Counted from the first letter of the stretch, positions 23,954 through 37,938 are shown. The stretch: DNA of 64,000 nucleotides from Cylicocyclus nassatus (GCA_958299035.1 CATQJL010000112.1:63533823-63597822), one strand, 5' to 3'. The notes: generated by a model from the sequence alone, not told the origin. Program-made: numbers and translations.

Positions 23954-24023
23954 GGCCGAGTGTCTAGTGGTATGTTCTCGCTTTGGGTGCGAGAGGTCCC
24001 GGTTTCGATCACCGGCTCGGCCC
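23954..24023 (+). pseudogene. tRNA-Pro pseudogene, two deletions
   Basis: 70 nt. One G is lost at position 9/10 and one A in the D stem near position 23, so the D arm cannot form normally. Next 350 bp on. Confidence 0.75.
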
Positions 24024-24303
24024 TACTTTTTGTATGTACTTCCTTCTTCAACACAGTGCGTATGCCGTCGCCTATAGTTTAGCGCTTCAACGTAACAGAA
24101 GAATAGCTTGCATTTTGAAATTTGAAGTGGAGCCCTAACAAAAGCCAGCAGATAGGTCCTTGTTTGCACATTGCGTTAGGAAGAATTGTAAGATTTGCTT
24201 TCGAATCAAGAAATTAAACTTTTATACTTTTTGGGAACAGTGTTCTCACAGAAGACGAGAGATTTATCTCATCGTCTAAGATGAAGGGATTTAACATTCT
24301 CAC

Positions 24304-24375
24304 GGCCGAGTGGTCTAGTAGTATGATTCTCGCTTTGGGTGCGAGAGGTCCCGGTTTCGATCACCGGCTCGGCCC
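24304..24375 (+). tRNA. tRNA-Pro(UGG), A17 variant
   Basis: The first G of the invariant D-loop GG is A, which should weaken D-loop/T-loop docking and the A box. The only copy with this change. Next 352 bp on. Confidence 0.7.
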
Positions 24376-24569
24376 TACGTTTTGCATGTACTTCCTTCTT
24401 CAACACAGTGCGTACGCCGTCGCCTATAGTTTAGCGCTTCAACGTAACAGAAGAATAGCTAGCATTTTGAAATTTGAAGTGGAGCCCTCACAAAAGCCAG
24501 CAGATAGGTCCTTGTTTGCATATTGCGTTAGGAAGAATTGTAAGATTTGCTTTCGAATCAAGAAATTAA

Positions 24570-24740
<171 letters not shown>

Positions 24741-24806
24741 TAGTGTTCTCACAGAAAACGAGGGATTTATCTCATCGTCTAAGATGAAGGGATTTAAAAT
24801 TCTCAC

Positions 24807-24878
24807 GGCCGAGTGGTCTAGTGGTATGATTCTCGCTTTGGGTGCGAGAGGTCCCGGTTTCGATCACCGGCTCGGCCC
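24807..24878 (+). tRNA. tRNA-Pro(UGG)
   Basis: Consensus copy; next 281 bp on. Confidence 0.85.
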
Positions 24879-25087
24879 TACGTTTTGCAGGTACTTCCTT
24901 CTTCAACGCAGTGCGTACGCCGTCGCCTATAGTTTAGCGCTTCAACGTAGCAGAAGAAGAGCTAGCGTTTTGAAATTTGAAGTAGAGTCCTCACAAAAAG
25001 CGCCAGCAGATAGGACCTTGTTTGTACTCTCACAGAAAACGACAGATATATCTCATCGTCTAAGATGGAGGGATTTAACATTCTCAC

Positions 25088-25159
25088 GGCCGAGTGGTCT
25101 AGTGGTATGATTCTCGCTTTGGGTGCGAGAGGTCACGGTTTCGATCACCGGCTCGGCCC
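25088..25159 (+). tRNA. tRNA-Pro(UGG), A48 variant
   Basis: T-stem mismatch at C48 to A; next 352 bp on. Confidence 0.75.
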
Positions 25160-25439
25160 TACGTTTTGCATGTACTTCCTTCTTCAACACAGTGCGTACG
25201 CCGTCGCCTATAGTTTAGCGCTTCAACGTAACAGAAGAATAGCTTGCATTTTGAAATTTGAAGTGGAGCCCTAACAAAAGCCAGCAGATAGGTCCTTGTT
25301 TGCACATTGCGTTAGGAAGAATTGTAAGATTTGCTTTCGAATCAAGAAATTAAACTTTTATACTTTTTGGGAACAGTGTTCTCACAGAAGACGAGAGATT
25401 TATCTCATCGTCTAAGATGAAGGGATTTAACATTCTCAC

Positions 25440-25511
25440 GGCCGAGTGGTCTAGTGGTATGATTCTCGCTTTGGGTGCGAGAGGTCCCGGTTTCGATCAC
25501 CGGCTCGGCCC
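25440..25511 (+). tRNA. tRNA-Pro(UGG)
   Basis: Consensus copy; next 352 bp on. Confidence 0.85.
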
Positions 25512-25705
25512 TACGTTTTGCATGTACTTCCTTCTTCAACACAGTGCGTACGCCGTCGCCTATAGTTTAGCGCTTCAACGTAACAGAAGAATAGCTAGCA
25601 TTTTGAAATTTGAAGTGGAGCCCTCACAAAAGCCAGCAGATAGGTCCTTGTTTGCATATTGCGTTAGGAAGAATTGTAAGATTTGCTTTCGAATCAAGAA
25701 ATTAA

Positions 25706-25876
<171 letters not shown>

Positions 25877-25942
25877 TAGTGTTCTCACAGAAAACGAGGG
25901 ATTTATCTCATCGTCTAAGATGAAGGGATTTAAAATTCTCAC

Positions 25943-26014
25943 GGCCGAGTGGTCTAGTGGTATGATTCTCGCTTTGGGTGCGAGAGGTCCCGGTTTCGAT
26001 CACCGGCTCGGCCC
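25943..26014 (+). tRNA. tRNA-Pro(UGG)
   Basis: Consensus copy; next 281 bp on. Confidence 0.85.
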
Positions 26015-26223
26015 TACGTTTTGCAGGTACTTCCTTCTTCAACGCAGTGCGTACGCCGTCGCCTATAGTTTAGCGCTTCAACGTAGCAGAAGAAGAGCTA
26101 GCGTTTTGAAATTTGAAGTAGAGTCCTCACAAAAAGCGCCAGCAGATAGGACCTTGTTTGTACTCTCACAGAAAACGACAGATATATCTCATCGTCTAAG
26201 ATGGAGGGATTTAACATTCTCAC

Positions 26224-26295
26224 GGCCGAGTGGTCTAGTGGTATGATTCTCGCTTTGGGTGCGAGAGGTCACGGTTTCGATCACCGGCTCGGCCC
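26224..26295 (+). tRNA. tRNA-Pro(UGG), A48 variant
   Basis: A48 T-stem mismatch; next 352 bp on. Confidence 0.75.
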
Positions 26296-26575
26296 TACGT
26301 TTTGCATGTACTTCCTTCTTCAACACAGTGCGTACGCCGTCGCCTATAGTTTAGCGCTTCAACGTAACAGAAGAATAGCTTGCATTTTGAAATTTGAAGT
26401 GGAGCCCTAACAAAAGCCAGCAGATAGGTCCTTGTTTGCACATTGCGTTAGGAAGAATTGTAAGATTTGCTTTCGAATCAAGAAATTAAACTTTTATACT
26501 TTTTGGGAACAGTGTTCTCACAGAAGACGAGAGATTTATCTCATCGTCTAAGATGAAGGGATTTAACATTCTCAC

Positions 26576-26647
26576 GGCCGAGTGGTCTAGTGGTATGATT
26601 CTCGCTTTGGGTGCGAGAGGTCCCGGTTTCGATCACCGGCTCGGCCC
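26576..26647 (+). tRNA. tRNA-Pro(UGG)
   Basis: Consensus copy; next 352 bp on. Confidence 0.85.
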
Positions 26648-26841
26648 TACGTTTTGCATGTACTTCCTTCTTCAACACAGTGCGTACGCCGTCGCCTATA
26701 GTTTAGCGCTTCAACGTAACAGAAGAATAGCTAGCATTTTGAAATTTGAAGTGGAGCCCTCACAAAAGCCAGCAGATAGGTCCTTGTTTGCATATTGCGT
26801 TAGGAAGAATTGTAAGATTTGCTTTCGAATCAAGAAATTAA

Positions 26842-27012
<171 letters not shown>

Positions 27013-27078
27013 TAGTGTTCTCACAGAAAACGAGGGATTTATCTCATCGTCTAAGATGAAGGGATTTAAAATTCTCAC

Positions 27079-27150
27079 GGCCGAGTGGTCTAGTGGTATG
27101 ATTCTCGCTTTGGGTGCGAGAGGTCCCGGTTTCGATCACCGGCTCGGCCC
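27079..27150 (+). tRNA. tRNA-Pro(UGG)
   Basis: Consensus copy; next 281 bp on. Confidence 0.85.
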
Positions 27151-27359
27151 TACGTTTTGCAGGTACTTCCTTCTTCAACGCAGTGCGTACGCCGTCGCCT
27201 ATAGTTTAGCGCTTCAACGTAGCAGAAGAAGAGCTAGCGTTTTGAAATTTGAAGTAGAGTCCTCACAAAAAGCGCCAGCAGATAGGACCTTGTTTGTACT
27301 CTCACAGAAAACGACAGATATATCTCATCGTCTAAGATGGAGGGATTTAACATTCTCAC

Positions 27360-27431
27360 GGCCGAGTGGTCTAGTGGTATGATTCTCGCTTTGGGTGCGA
27401 GAGGTCACGGTTTCGATCACCGGCTCGGCCC
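27360..27431 (+). tRNA. tRNA-Pro(UGG), A48 variant
   Basis: A48 T-stem mismatch; next 352 bp on. Confidence 0.75.
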
Positions 27432-27711
27432 TACGTTTTGCATGTACTTCCTTCTTCAACACAGTGCGTACGCCGTCGCCTATAGTTTAGCGCTTCAACG
27501 TAACAGAAGAATAGCTTGCATTTTGAAATTTGAAGTGGAGCCCTCACAAAAGCCAGCAGATAGGTCCTTGTTTGCACATTGCGTTAGGAAGAATTGTAAG
27601 ATTTGCTTTCGAATCAAGAAATTAAACTTTTATACTTTTTGGGAACAGTGTTCTCACAGAAGACGAGAGATTTATCTCATCGTCTAAGATGAAGGGATTT
27701 AACATTCTCAC

Positions 27712-27783
27712 GGCCGAGTGGTCTAGTGGTATGATTCTCGCTTTGGGTGCGAGAGGTCCCGGTTTCGATCACCGGCTCGGCCC
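27712..27783 (+). tRNA. tRNA-Pro(UGG)
   Basis: Consensus copy; next 352 bp on. Confidence 0.85.
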
Positions 27784-27977
27784 TACGTTTTGCATGTACT
27801 TCCTTCTTCAACACAGTGCGTACGCCGTCGCCTATAGTTTAGCGCTTCAACGTAACAGAAGAATAGCTAGCATTTTGAAATTTGAAGTGGAGCCCTCACA
27901 AAAGCCAGCAGATAGGTCCTTGTTTGCATATTGCGTTAGGAAGAATTGTAAGATTTGCTTTCGAATCAAGAAATTAA

Positions 27978-28148
<171 letters not shown>

Positions 28149-28214
28149 TAGTGTTCTCACAGAAAACGAGGGATTTATCTCATCGTCTAAGATGAAGGGA
28201 TTTAAAATTCTCAC

Positions 28215-28286
28215 GGCCGAGTGGTCTAGTGGTATGATTCTCGCTTTGGGTGCGAGAGGTCCCGGTTTCGATCACCGGCTCGGCCC
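28215..28286 (+). tRNA. tRNA-Pro(UGG)
   Basis: Consensus copy; next 281 bp on. Confidence 0.85.
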
Positions 28287-28495
28287 TACGTTTTGCAGGT
28301 ACTTCCTTCTTCAACGCAGTGCGTACGCCGTCGCCTATAGTTTAGCGCTTCAACGTAGCAGAAGAAGAGCTAGCGTTTTGAAATTTGAAGTAGAGTCCTC
28401 ACAAAAAGCGCCAGCAGATAGGACCTTGTTTGTACTCTCACAGAAAACGACAGATATATCTCATCGTCTAAGATGGAGGGATTTAACATTCTCAC

Positions 28496-28567
28496 GGCCG
28501 AGTGGTCTAGTGGTATGATTCTCGCTTTGGGTGCGAGAGGTCACGGTTTCGATCACCGGCTCGGCCC
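28496..28567 (+). tRNA. tRNA-Pro(UGG), A48 variant
   Basis: A48 T-stem mismatch; next 353 bp on. Confidence 0.75.
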
Positions 28568-28848
28568 TACGTTTTGCATGTACTTCCTTCTTCAACACAG
28601 TGCGTACGCCGTCGCCTATAGTTTAGCGCTTCAACGTAACAGAAGAATAGCTTGCATTTTGAAATTTGAAGTGGAGCCCTAACAAAAGCCAGCAGATAGG
28701 TCCTTGTTTGTATATTTCGTTAGGAAGAATTGTAAGATTTGCTTTCGAATCAAGAAATTAAACTTTTTAGACTTTTTGCGAACAGTGTTCTCACAGAAAA
28801 CGAGAGATTTATCTAATCGTCTAAGATGAAGGGATTTAACATTCTCAC

Positions 28849-28920
28849 GGCCGAGTGGTCTAGTGGTATGATTCTCGCTTTGGGTGCGAGAGGTCCCGGT
28901 TTCGATCACCGGCTCGGCCC
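28849..28920 (+). tRNA. tRNA-Pro(UGG)
   Basis: Consensus copy; next 352 bp on. Confidence 0.85.
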
Positions 28921-29114
28921 TACGTTTTGCATGTACTTCCTTCTTCAACACAGTGCGTACGCCGTCGCCTATAGTTTAGCGCTTCAACGTAACAGAAAAA
29001 TAGCTAGCATTTTGAAATTTGAAGTGGAGCCCTCACAAAAGCCAGCAGATAGGTCCTTGTTTGCATATTGCGTTAGGAAGAATTGTAAGATTTGCTTTCG
29101 AATCAAGAAATTAA

Positions 29115-29285
<171 letters not shown>

Positions 29286-29351
29286 TAGTGTTCTCACAGA
29301 AAACGAGGGATTTATCTCATCGTCTAAGATGAAGGGATTTAAAATTCTCAC

Positions 29352-29423
29352 GGCCGAGTGGTCTAGTGGTATGATTCTCGCTTTGGGTGCGAGAGGTCCC
29401 GGTTTCGATCACCGGCTCGGCCC
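29352..29423 (+). tRNA. tRNA-Pro(UGG)
   Basis: Consensus copy; next 281 bp on. Confidence 0.85.
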
Positions 29424-29632
29424 TACGTTTTGCAGGTACTTCCTTCTTCAACGCAGTGCGTACGCCGTCGCCTATAGTTTAGCGCTTCAACGTAGCAGAA
29501 GAAGAGCTAGCGTTTTGAAATTTGAAGTAGAGTCCTCACAAAAAGCGCCAGCAGATAGGACCTTGTTTGTACTCTCACAGAAAACGACAGATATATCTCA
29601 TCGTCTAAGATGGAGGGATTTAACATTCTCAC

Positions 29633-29704
29633 GGCCGAGTGGTCTAGTGGTATGATTCTCGCTTTGGGTGCGAGAGGTCACGGTTTCGATCACCGGCTCG
29701 GCCC
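29633..29704 (+). tRNA. tRNA-Pro(UGG), A48 variant
   Basis: A48 T-stem mismatch; next 353 bp on. Confidence 0.75.
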
Positions 29705-29985
29705 TACGTTTTGCATGTACTTCCTTCTTCAACACAGTGCGTACGCCGTCGCCTATAGTTTAGCGCTTCAACGTAACAGAAGAATAGCTTGCATTTTGAA
29801 ATTTGAAGTGGAGCCCTAACAAAAGCCAGCAGATAGGTCCTTGTTTGTATATTTCGTTAGGAAGAATTGTAAGATTTGCTTTCGAATCAAGAAATTAAAC
29901 TTTTTAGACTTTTTGCGAACAGTGTTCTCACAGAAAACGAGAGATTTATCTAATCGTCTAAGATGAAGGGATTTAACATTCTCAT

Positions 29986-30057
29986 GGCCGAGTGGTCTAG
30001 TGGTATGATTCTCGCTTTGGGTGCGAGAGGTCCCGGTTTCGATCACCGGCTCGGCCC
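29986..30057 (+). tRNA. tRNA-Pro(UGG)
   Basis: Consensus copy; next 278 bp on. Confidence 0.85.
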
Positions 30058-30143
30058 TACGTTTTGCATGTACTTCCTTCTTCAACACAGTGCGTACGCC
30101 GTCGCCTATAGTTTAGCGCTTCAACGTAGCAGAAGAATAGCTA

Positions 30144-30389
<246 letters not shown>

Positions 30390-30528
30390 TTAGCGCTTCA
30401 ACGTAACAGAAGAATAGCTAGCATTTTGAAATTTGAAGTGGAGCCCTCACAAAAGCCAGCAGATAGTTCCTTGTTTGCATATTGCGTTAGGGAGAATTGT
30501 AAGATTTGCTTTCGAATCAAGAAATTAA

Positions 30529-30699
<171 letters not shown>

Positions 30700-30765
30700 T
30701 AGTGTTCTCACAGAAAACGAGGGATTTATCTCATCGTCTAAGATGAAGGGATTTAAAATTCTCAC

Positions 30766-30837
30766 GGCCGAGTGGTCTAGTGGTATGATTCTCGCTTTGG
30801 GTGCGAGAGGTCCCGGTTTCGATCAGCGGCTCGGCCC
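30766..30837 (+). tRNA. tRNA-Pro(UGG), G61 variant
   Basis: C61 is G, giving a G:G clash inside the T stem. Unique to this copy. Next 151 bp on. Confidence 0.7.
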
Positions 30838-30916
30838 TACGTTTTGCGAATAGTGTTCTCACAGAAAACGAGGGATTTATCTCATCGTCTAAGATGAAGG
30901 GATTTAAAATTCTCAC

Positions 30917-30988
30917 GGCCGAGTGGTCTAGTGGTATGATTCTCGCTTTGGGTGCGAGAGGTCCCGGTTTCGATCACCGGCTCGGCCC
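30917..30988 (+). tRNA. tRNA-Pro(UGG)
   Basis: Consensus copy; next 281 bp on. Confidence 0.85.
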
Positions 30989-31197
30989 TACGTTTTGCAG
31001 GTACTTCCTTCTTCAACGCAGTGCGTACGCCGTCGCCTATAGTTTAGCGCTTCAACGTAGCAGAAGAAGAGCTAGCGTTTTGAAATTTGAAGTAGAGTCC
31101 TCACAAAAAGCGCCAGCAGATAGGACCTTGTTTGTACTCTCACAGAAAACGACAGATATATCTCATCGTCTAAGATGGAGGGATTTAACATTCTCAC

Positions 31198-31269
31198 GGC
31201 CGAGTGGTCTAGTGGTATGATTCTCGCTTTGGGTGCGAGAGGTCACGGTTTCGATCACCGGCTCGGCCC
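31198..31269 (+). tRNA. tRNA-Pro(UGG), A48 variant
   Basis: A48 T-stem mismatch; next 353 bp on. Confidence 0.75.
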
Positions 31270-31550
31270 TACGTTTTGCATGTACTTCCTTCTTCAACAC
31301 AGTGCGTACGCCGTCGCCTATAGTTTAGCGCTTCAACGTAACAGAAGAATAGCTTGCATTTTGAAATTTGAAGTGGAGCCCTAACAAAAGCCAGCAGATA
31401 GGTCCTTGTTTGTATATTTCGTTAGGAAGAATTGTAAGATTTGCTTTCGAATCAAGAAATTAAACTTTTTAGACTTTTTGCGAACAGTGTTCTCACAGAA
31501 AACGAGAGATTTATCTAATCGTCTAAGATGAAGGGATTTAACATTCTCAC

Positions 31551-31622
31551 GGCCGAGTGGTCTAGTGGTATGATTCTCGCTTTGGGTGCGAGAGGTCCCG
31601 GTTTCGATCACCGGCTCGGCCC
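31551..31622 (+). tRNA. tRNA-Pro(UGG)
   Basis: Consensus copy; next 352 bp on. Confidence 0.85.
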
Positions 31623-31816
31623 TACGTTTTGCATGTACTTCCTTCTTCAACACAGTGCGTACGCCGTCGCCTATAGTTTAGCGCTTCAACGTAACAGAAA
31701 AATAGCTAGCATTTTGAAATTTGAGGTGGAGCCCTCACAAAAGCCAGCAGATAGGTCCTTGTTTGCATATTGCGTTAGGAAGAATTGTAAGATTTGCTTT
31801 CGAATCAAGAAATTAA

Positions 31817-31987
<171 letters not shown>

Positions 31988-32053
31988 TAGTGTTCTCACA
32001 GAAAACGAGGGATTTATCTCATCGTCTAAGATGAAGGGATTTAAAATTCTCAC

Positions 32054-32125
32054 GGCCGAGTGGTCTAGTGGTATGATTCTCGCTTTGGGTGCGAGAGGTC
32101 CCGGTTTCGATCACCGGCTCGGCCC
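32054..32125 (+). tRNA. tRNA-Pro(UGG)
   Basis: Consensus copy; its medium spacer has lost three further bases; next 278 bp on. Confidence 0.85.
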
Positions 32126-32331
32126 TACGTTTTGCAGGTACTTCCTTCTTCAACGCAGTGCGTACGCCGTCGCCTATAGTTTAGCGCTTCAACGTAGCAG
32201 AAGAAGAGCTAGCGTTTTGAAATTTGAAGTAGAGTCCTCATAAAAAGCGCCAGCAGATAGGACCTTGTTTGTACTCTCACAGAAAACGACGATATCTCAT
32301 CGTCTAAGATGGAGGGATTTAACATTCTCAC

Positions 32332-32403
32332 GGCCGAGTGGTCTAGTGGTATGATTCTCGCTTTGGGTGCGAGAGGTCACGGTTTCGATCACCGGCTCGG
32401 CCC
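32332..32403 (+). tRNA. tRNA-Pro(UGG), A48 variant
   Basis: A48 T-stem mismatch; next 353 bp on. Confidence 0.75.
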
Positions 32404-32684
32404 TACGTTTTGCATGTACTTCCTTCTTCAACACAGTGCGTACGCCGTCGCCTATAGTTTAGCGCTTCAACGTAACAGAAGAATAGCTTGCATTTTGAAA
32501 TTTGAAGTGGAGCCCTAACAAAAGCCAGCAGATAGGTCCTTGTTTGTATATTTCGTTAGGAAGAATTGTAAGATTTGCTTTCGAATCAAGAAATTAAACT
32601 TTTTAGACTTTTTGCGAACAGTGTTCTCACAGAAAACGAGAGATTTATCTAATCGTCTAAGATGAAGGGATTTAACATTCTCAT

Positions 32685-32756
32685 GGCCGAGTGGTCTAGT
32701 GGTATGATTCTCGCTTTGGGTGCGAGAGGTCCCGGTTTCGATCACCGGCTCGGCCC
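32685..32756 (+). tRNA. tRNA-Pro(UGG)
   Basis: Consensus copy; next 278 bp on. Confidence 0.85.
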
Positions 32757-32962
32757 TACGTTTTGCATGTACTTCCTTCTTCAACACAGTGCGTACGCCG
32801 TCGCCTATAGTTTAGCGCTTCAACGTAGCAGAAGAATAGCTAGCGTTTTGAAATTTGAAGTGGAGCCCTAACAAAAGCCAGCAGATAGGTCCTTGTTTGT
32901 ACTGTCACAGAAAACGACAGATATATCTCATCGTCTAAGATGGAGGGATTTAACATTCTCAC

Positions 32963-33034
32963 GGCCGAGTGGTCTAGTGGTATGATTCTCGCTTTGGGTG
33001 CGAGAGGTCCCGGTTTCGATCACCGGCTCGGCCC
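32963..33034 (+). tRNA. tRNA-Pro(UGG)
   Basis: Consensus copy with a five-T terminator; next 352 bp on. Confidence 0.85.
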
Positions 33035-33228
33035 TACTTTTTGTATGTACTTCCTTCTTCAACACAGTGCATACGCCGTCGCCTATAGTTTAGCGCTTCA
33101 ACGTAACAGAAGAATAGCTAGCATTTTGAAATTTGAAGTGGAGCCCTCACAAAAGCCAGCAGATAGTTCCTTGTTTGCATATTGCGTTAGGGAGAATTGT
33201 AAGATTTGCTTTCGAATCAAGAAATTAA

Positions 33229-33399
<171 letters not shown>

Positions 33400-33465
33400 T
33401 AGTGTTCTCACAGAAAACGAGGGATTTATCTCATCGTCTAAGATGAAGGGATTTAAAATTCTCAC

Positions 33466-33537
33466 GGCCGAGTGGTCTAGTGGTATGATTCTCGCTTTGG
33501 GTGCGAGAGGTCCCGGTTTCGATCACCGGCTCGGCCC
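33466..33537 (+). tRNA. tRNA-Pro(UGG)
   Basis: Consensus copy; next 281 bp on. Confidence 0.85.
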
Positions 33538-33746
33538 TACGTTTTGCAGGTACTTCCTTCTTCAACGCAGTGCGTACGCCGTCGCCTATAGTTTAGCGCT
33601 TCAACGTAGCAGAAGAAGAGCTAGCGTTTTGAAATTTGAAGTAGAGTCCTCACAAAAAGCGCCAGCAGATAGGACCTTGTTTGTACTCTCACAGAAAACG
33701 ACAGATATATCTCATCGTCTAAGATGGAGGGATTTAACATTCTCAC

Positions 33747-33818
33747 GGCCGAGTGGTCTAGTGGTATGATTCTCGCTTTGGGTGCGAGAGGTCACGGTTT
33801 CGATCACCGGCTCGGCCC
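33747..33818 (+). tRNA. tRNA-Pro(UGG), A48 variant
   Basis: A48 T-stem mismatch; next 353 bp on. Confidence 0.75.
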
Positions 33819-34099
33819 TACGTTTTGCATGTACTTCCTTCTTCAACACAGTGCGTACGCCGTCGCCTATAGTTTAGCGCTTCAACGTAACAGAAGAATA
33901 GCTTGCATTTTGAAATTTGAAGTGGAGCCCTAACAAAAGCCAGCAGATAGGTCCTTGTTTGTATATTTCGTTAGGAAGAATTGTAAGATTTGCTTTCGAA
34001 TCAAGAAATTAAACTTTTTAGACTTTTTGCGAACAGTGTTCTCACAGAAAACGAGAGATTTATCTAATCGTCTAAGATGAAGGGATTTAACATTCTCAC

Positions 34100-34171
34100 G
34101 GTCGAGTGGTCTAGTGGTATGATTCTCGCTTTGGGTGCGAGAGGTCCCGGTTTCGATCACCGGCTCGGCCC
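34100..34171 (+). tRNA. tRNA-Pro(UGG), T3 variant
   Basis: C3 is T, leaving a T:G wobble in the acceptor stem; next 278 bp on. Confidence 0.8.
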
Positions 34172-34377
34172 TACGTTTTGCATGTACTTCCTTCTTCAAC
34201 ACAGTGCGTACGCCGTCGCCTATAGTTTAGCGCTTCAACGTAGCAGAAGAATAGCTAGCGTTTTGAAATTTGAAGTGGAGCCCTAACAAAAGCCAGCAGA
34301 TAGGTCCTTGTTTGTACTGTCACAGAAAACGACAGATATATCTCATCGTCTAAGATGGAGGGATTTAACATTCTCAC

Positions 34378-34449
34378 GGCCGAGTGGTCTAGTGGTATGA
34401 TTCTCGCTTTGGGTGCGAGAGGTCCCGGTTTCGATCACCGGCTCGGCCC
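34378..34449 (+). tRNA. tRNA-Pro(UGG)
   Basis: Consensus copy, five-T terminator; next 352 bp on. Confidence 0.85.
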
Positions 34450-34643
34450 TACTTTTTGTATGTACTTCCTTCTTCAACACAGTGCATACGCCGTCGCCTA
34501 TAGTTTAGCGCTTCAACGTAACAGAAGAATAGCTAGCATTTTGAAATTTGAAGTGGAGCCCTCACAAAAGCCAGCAGATAGTTCCTTGTTTGCATATTGC
34601 GTTAGGGAGAATTGTAAGATTTGCTTTCGAATCAAGAAATTAA

Positions 34644-34814
<171 letters not shown>

Positions 34815-34880
34815 TAGTGTTCTCACAGAAAACGAGGGATTTATCTCATCGTCTAAGATGAAGGGATTCAAAATTCTCAC

Positions 34881-34952
34881 GGCCGAGTGGTCTAGTGGTA
34901 TGATTCTCGCTTTGGGTGCGAGAGGTCCCGGTTTCGATCACCGGCTCGGCCC
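34881..34952 (+). tRNA. tRNA-Pro(UGG)
   Basis: Consensus copy; next 281 bp on. Confidence 0.85.
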
Positions 34953-35161
34953 TACGTTTTGCAGGTACTTCCTTCTTCAACGCAGTGCGTACGCCGTCGC
35001 CTATAGTTTAGCGCTTCAACGTAGCAGAAGAAGAGCTAGCGTTTTGAAATTTGAAGTAGAGTCCTCACAAAAAGCGCCAGCAGATAGGACCTTGTTTGTA
35101 CTCTCACAGAAAACGACAGATATATCTCATCGTCTAAGATGGAGGGATTTAACATTCTCAC

Positions 35162-35233
35162 GGCCGAGTGGTCTAGTGGTATGATTCTCGCTTTGGGTGC
35201 GAGAGGTCACGGTTTCGATCACCGGCTCGGCCC
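35162..35233 (+). tRNA. tRNA-Pro(UGG), A48 variant
   Basis: A48 T-stem mismatch; next 353 bp on. Confidence 0.75.
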
Positions 35234-35514
35234 TACGTTTTGCATGTACTTCCTTCTTCAACACAGTGCGTACGCCGTCGCCTATAGTTTAGCGCTTCAA
35301 CGTAACAGAAGAATAGCTTGCATTTTGAAATTTGAAGTGGAGCCCTAACAAAAGCCAGCAGATAGGTCCTTGTTTGTATATTTCGTTAGGAAGAATTGTA
35401 AGATTTGCTTTCGAATCAAGAAATTAAACTTTTTAGACTTTTTGCGAACAGTGTTCTCACAGAAAACGAGAGATTTATCTAATCGTCTAAGATGAAGGGA
35501 TTTAACATTCTCAC

Positions 35515-35586
35515 GGCCGAGTGGTCTAGTGGTATGATTCTCGCTTTGGGTGCGAGAGGTCCCGGTTTCGATCACCGGCTCGGCCC
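35515..35586 (+). tRNA. tRNA-Pro(UGG)
   Basis: Consensus copy; next 352 bp on. Confidence 0.85.
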
Positions 35587-35780
35587 TACGTTTTGCATGT
35601 ACTTCCTTCTTCAACACAGTGCGTACGCCGTCGCCTATAGTTTAGCGCTTCAACGTAACAGAAAAATAGCTAGCATTTTGAAATTTGAAGTGGAGCCCTC
35701 ACAAAAGCCAGCAGATAGGTCCTTGTTTGCATATTGCGTTAGGAAGAATTGTAAGATTTGCTTTCGAATCAAGAAATTAA

Positions 35781-35951
<171 letters not shown>

Positions 35952-36017
35952 TAGTGTTCTCACAGAAAACGAGGGATTTATCTCATCGTCTAAGATGAAG
36001 GGATTTAAAATTCTCAC

Positions 36018-36089
36018 GGCCGAGTGGTCTAGTGGTATGATTCTCGCTTTGGGTGCGAGAGGTCCCGGTTTCGATCACCGGCTCGGCCC
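36018..36089 (+). tRNA. tRNA-Pro(UGG)
   Basis: Consensus copy; next 281 bp on. Confidence 0.85.
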
Positions 36090-36298
36090 TACGTTTTGCA
36101 GGTACTTCCTTCTTCAACGCAGTGCGTACGCCGTCGCCTATAGTTTAGCGCTTCAACGTAGCAGAAGAAGAGCTAGCGTTTTGAAATTTGAAGTAGAGTC
36201 CTCACAAAAAGCGCCAGCAGATAGGACCTTGTTTGTACTCTCACAGAAAACGACAGATATATCTCATCGTCTAAGATGGAGGGATTTAACATTCTCAC

Positions 36299-36370
36299 GG
36301 CCGAGTGGTCTAGTGGTATGATTCTCGCTTTGGGTGCGAGAGGTCCCGGTTTCGATCACCGGCTCGGCCC
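36299..36370 (+). tRNA. tRNA-Pro(UGG)
   Basis: Consensus at a slot that elsewhere carries A48, so gene conversion or reversion is likely; next 353 bp on. Confidence 0.85.
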
Positions 36371-36651
36371 TACGTTTTGCATGTACTTCCTTCTTCAACA
36401 CAGTGCGTACGCCGTCGCCTATAGTTTAGCGCTTCAACGTAACAGAAGAATAGCTTGCATTTTGAAATTTGAAGTGGAGCCCTAACAAAAGCCAGCAGAT
36501 AGGTCCTTGTTTGTATATTTCGTTAGGAAGAATTGTAAGATTTGCTTTCGAATCAAGAAATTAAACTTTTTAGACTTTTTGCGAACAGTGTTCTCACAGA
36601 AAACGAGAGATTTATCTAATCGTCTAAGATGAAGGGATTTAACATTCTCAC

Positions 36652-36723
36652 GGCCGAGTGGTCTAGTGGTATGATTCTCGCTTTGGGTGCGAGAGGTCCC
36701 GGTTTCGATCACCGGCTCGGCCC
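36652..36723 (+). tRNA. tRNA-Pro(UGG)
   Basis: Consensus copy; next 352 bp on. Confidence 0.85.
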
Positions 36724-36917
36724 TACGTTTTGCATGTACTTCCTTCTTCAACACAGTGCGTACGCCGTCGCCTATAGTTTAGCGCTTCAACGTAACAGAA
36801 AAATAGCTAGCATTTTGAAATTTGAAGTGGAGCCCTCACAAAAGCCAGCAGATAGGTCCTTGTTTGCATATTGCGTTAGGAAGAATTGTAAGATTTGCTT
36901 TCGAATCAAGAAATTAA

Positions 36918-37088
<171 letters not shown>

Positions 37089-37154
37089 TAGTGTTCTCAC
37101 AGAAAACGAGGGATTTATCTCATCGTCTAAGATGAAGGGATTTAAAATTCTCAC

Positions 37155-37226
37155 GGCCGAGTGGTCTAGTGGTATGATTCTCGCTTTGGGTGCGAGAGGT
37201 CCCGGTTTCGATCACCGGCTCGGCCC
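37155..37226 (+). tRNA. tRNA-Pro(UGG)
   Basis: Consensus copy; next 281 bp on. Confidence 0.85.
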
Positions 37227-37435
37227 TACGTTTTGCAGGTACTTCCTTCTTCAACGCAGTGCGTACGCCGTCGCCTATAGTTTAGCGCTTCAACGTAGCA
37301 GAAGAAGAGCTAGCGTTTTGAAATTTGAAGTAGAGTCCTCACAAAAAGCGCCAGCAGATAGGACCTTGTTTGTACTCTCACAGAAAACGACAGATATATC
37401 TCATCGTCTAAGATGGAGGGATTTAACATTCTCAC

Positions 37436-37507
37436 GGCCGAGTGGTCTAGTGGTATGATTCTCGCTTTGGGTGCGAGAGGTCCCGGTTTCGATCACCGGC
37501 TCGGCCC
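37436..37507 (+). tRNA. tRNA-Pro(UGG)
   Basis: Consensus copy, five-T terminator; next 352 bp on. Confidence 0.85.
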
Positions 37508-37701
37508 TACTTTTTGTATGTACTTCCTTCTTCAACACAGTGCATACGCCGTCGCCTATAGTTTAGCGCTTCAACGTAACAGAAGAATAGCTAGCATTTT
37601 GAAATTTGAAGTGGAGCCCTCACAAAAGCCAGCAGATAGTTCCTTGTTTGCATATTGCGTTAGGGAGAATTGTAAGATTTGCTTTCGAATCAAGAAATTA
37701 A

Positions 37702-37872
<171 letters not shown>

Positions 37873-37938
37873 TAGTGTTCTCACAGAAAACGAGGGATTT
37901 ATCTCATCGTCTAAGATGAAGGGATTTAAAATTCTCAC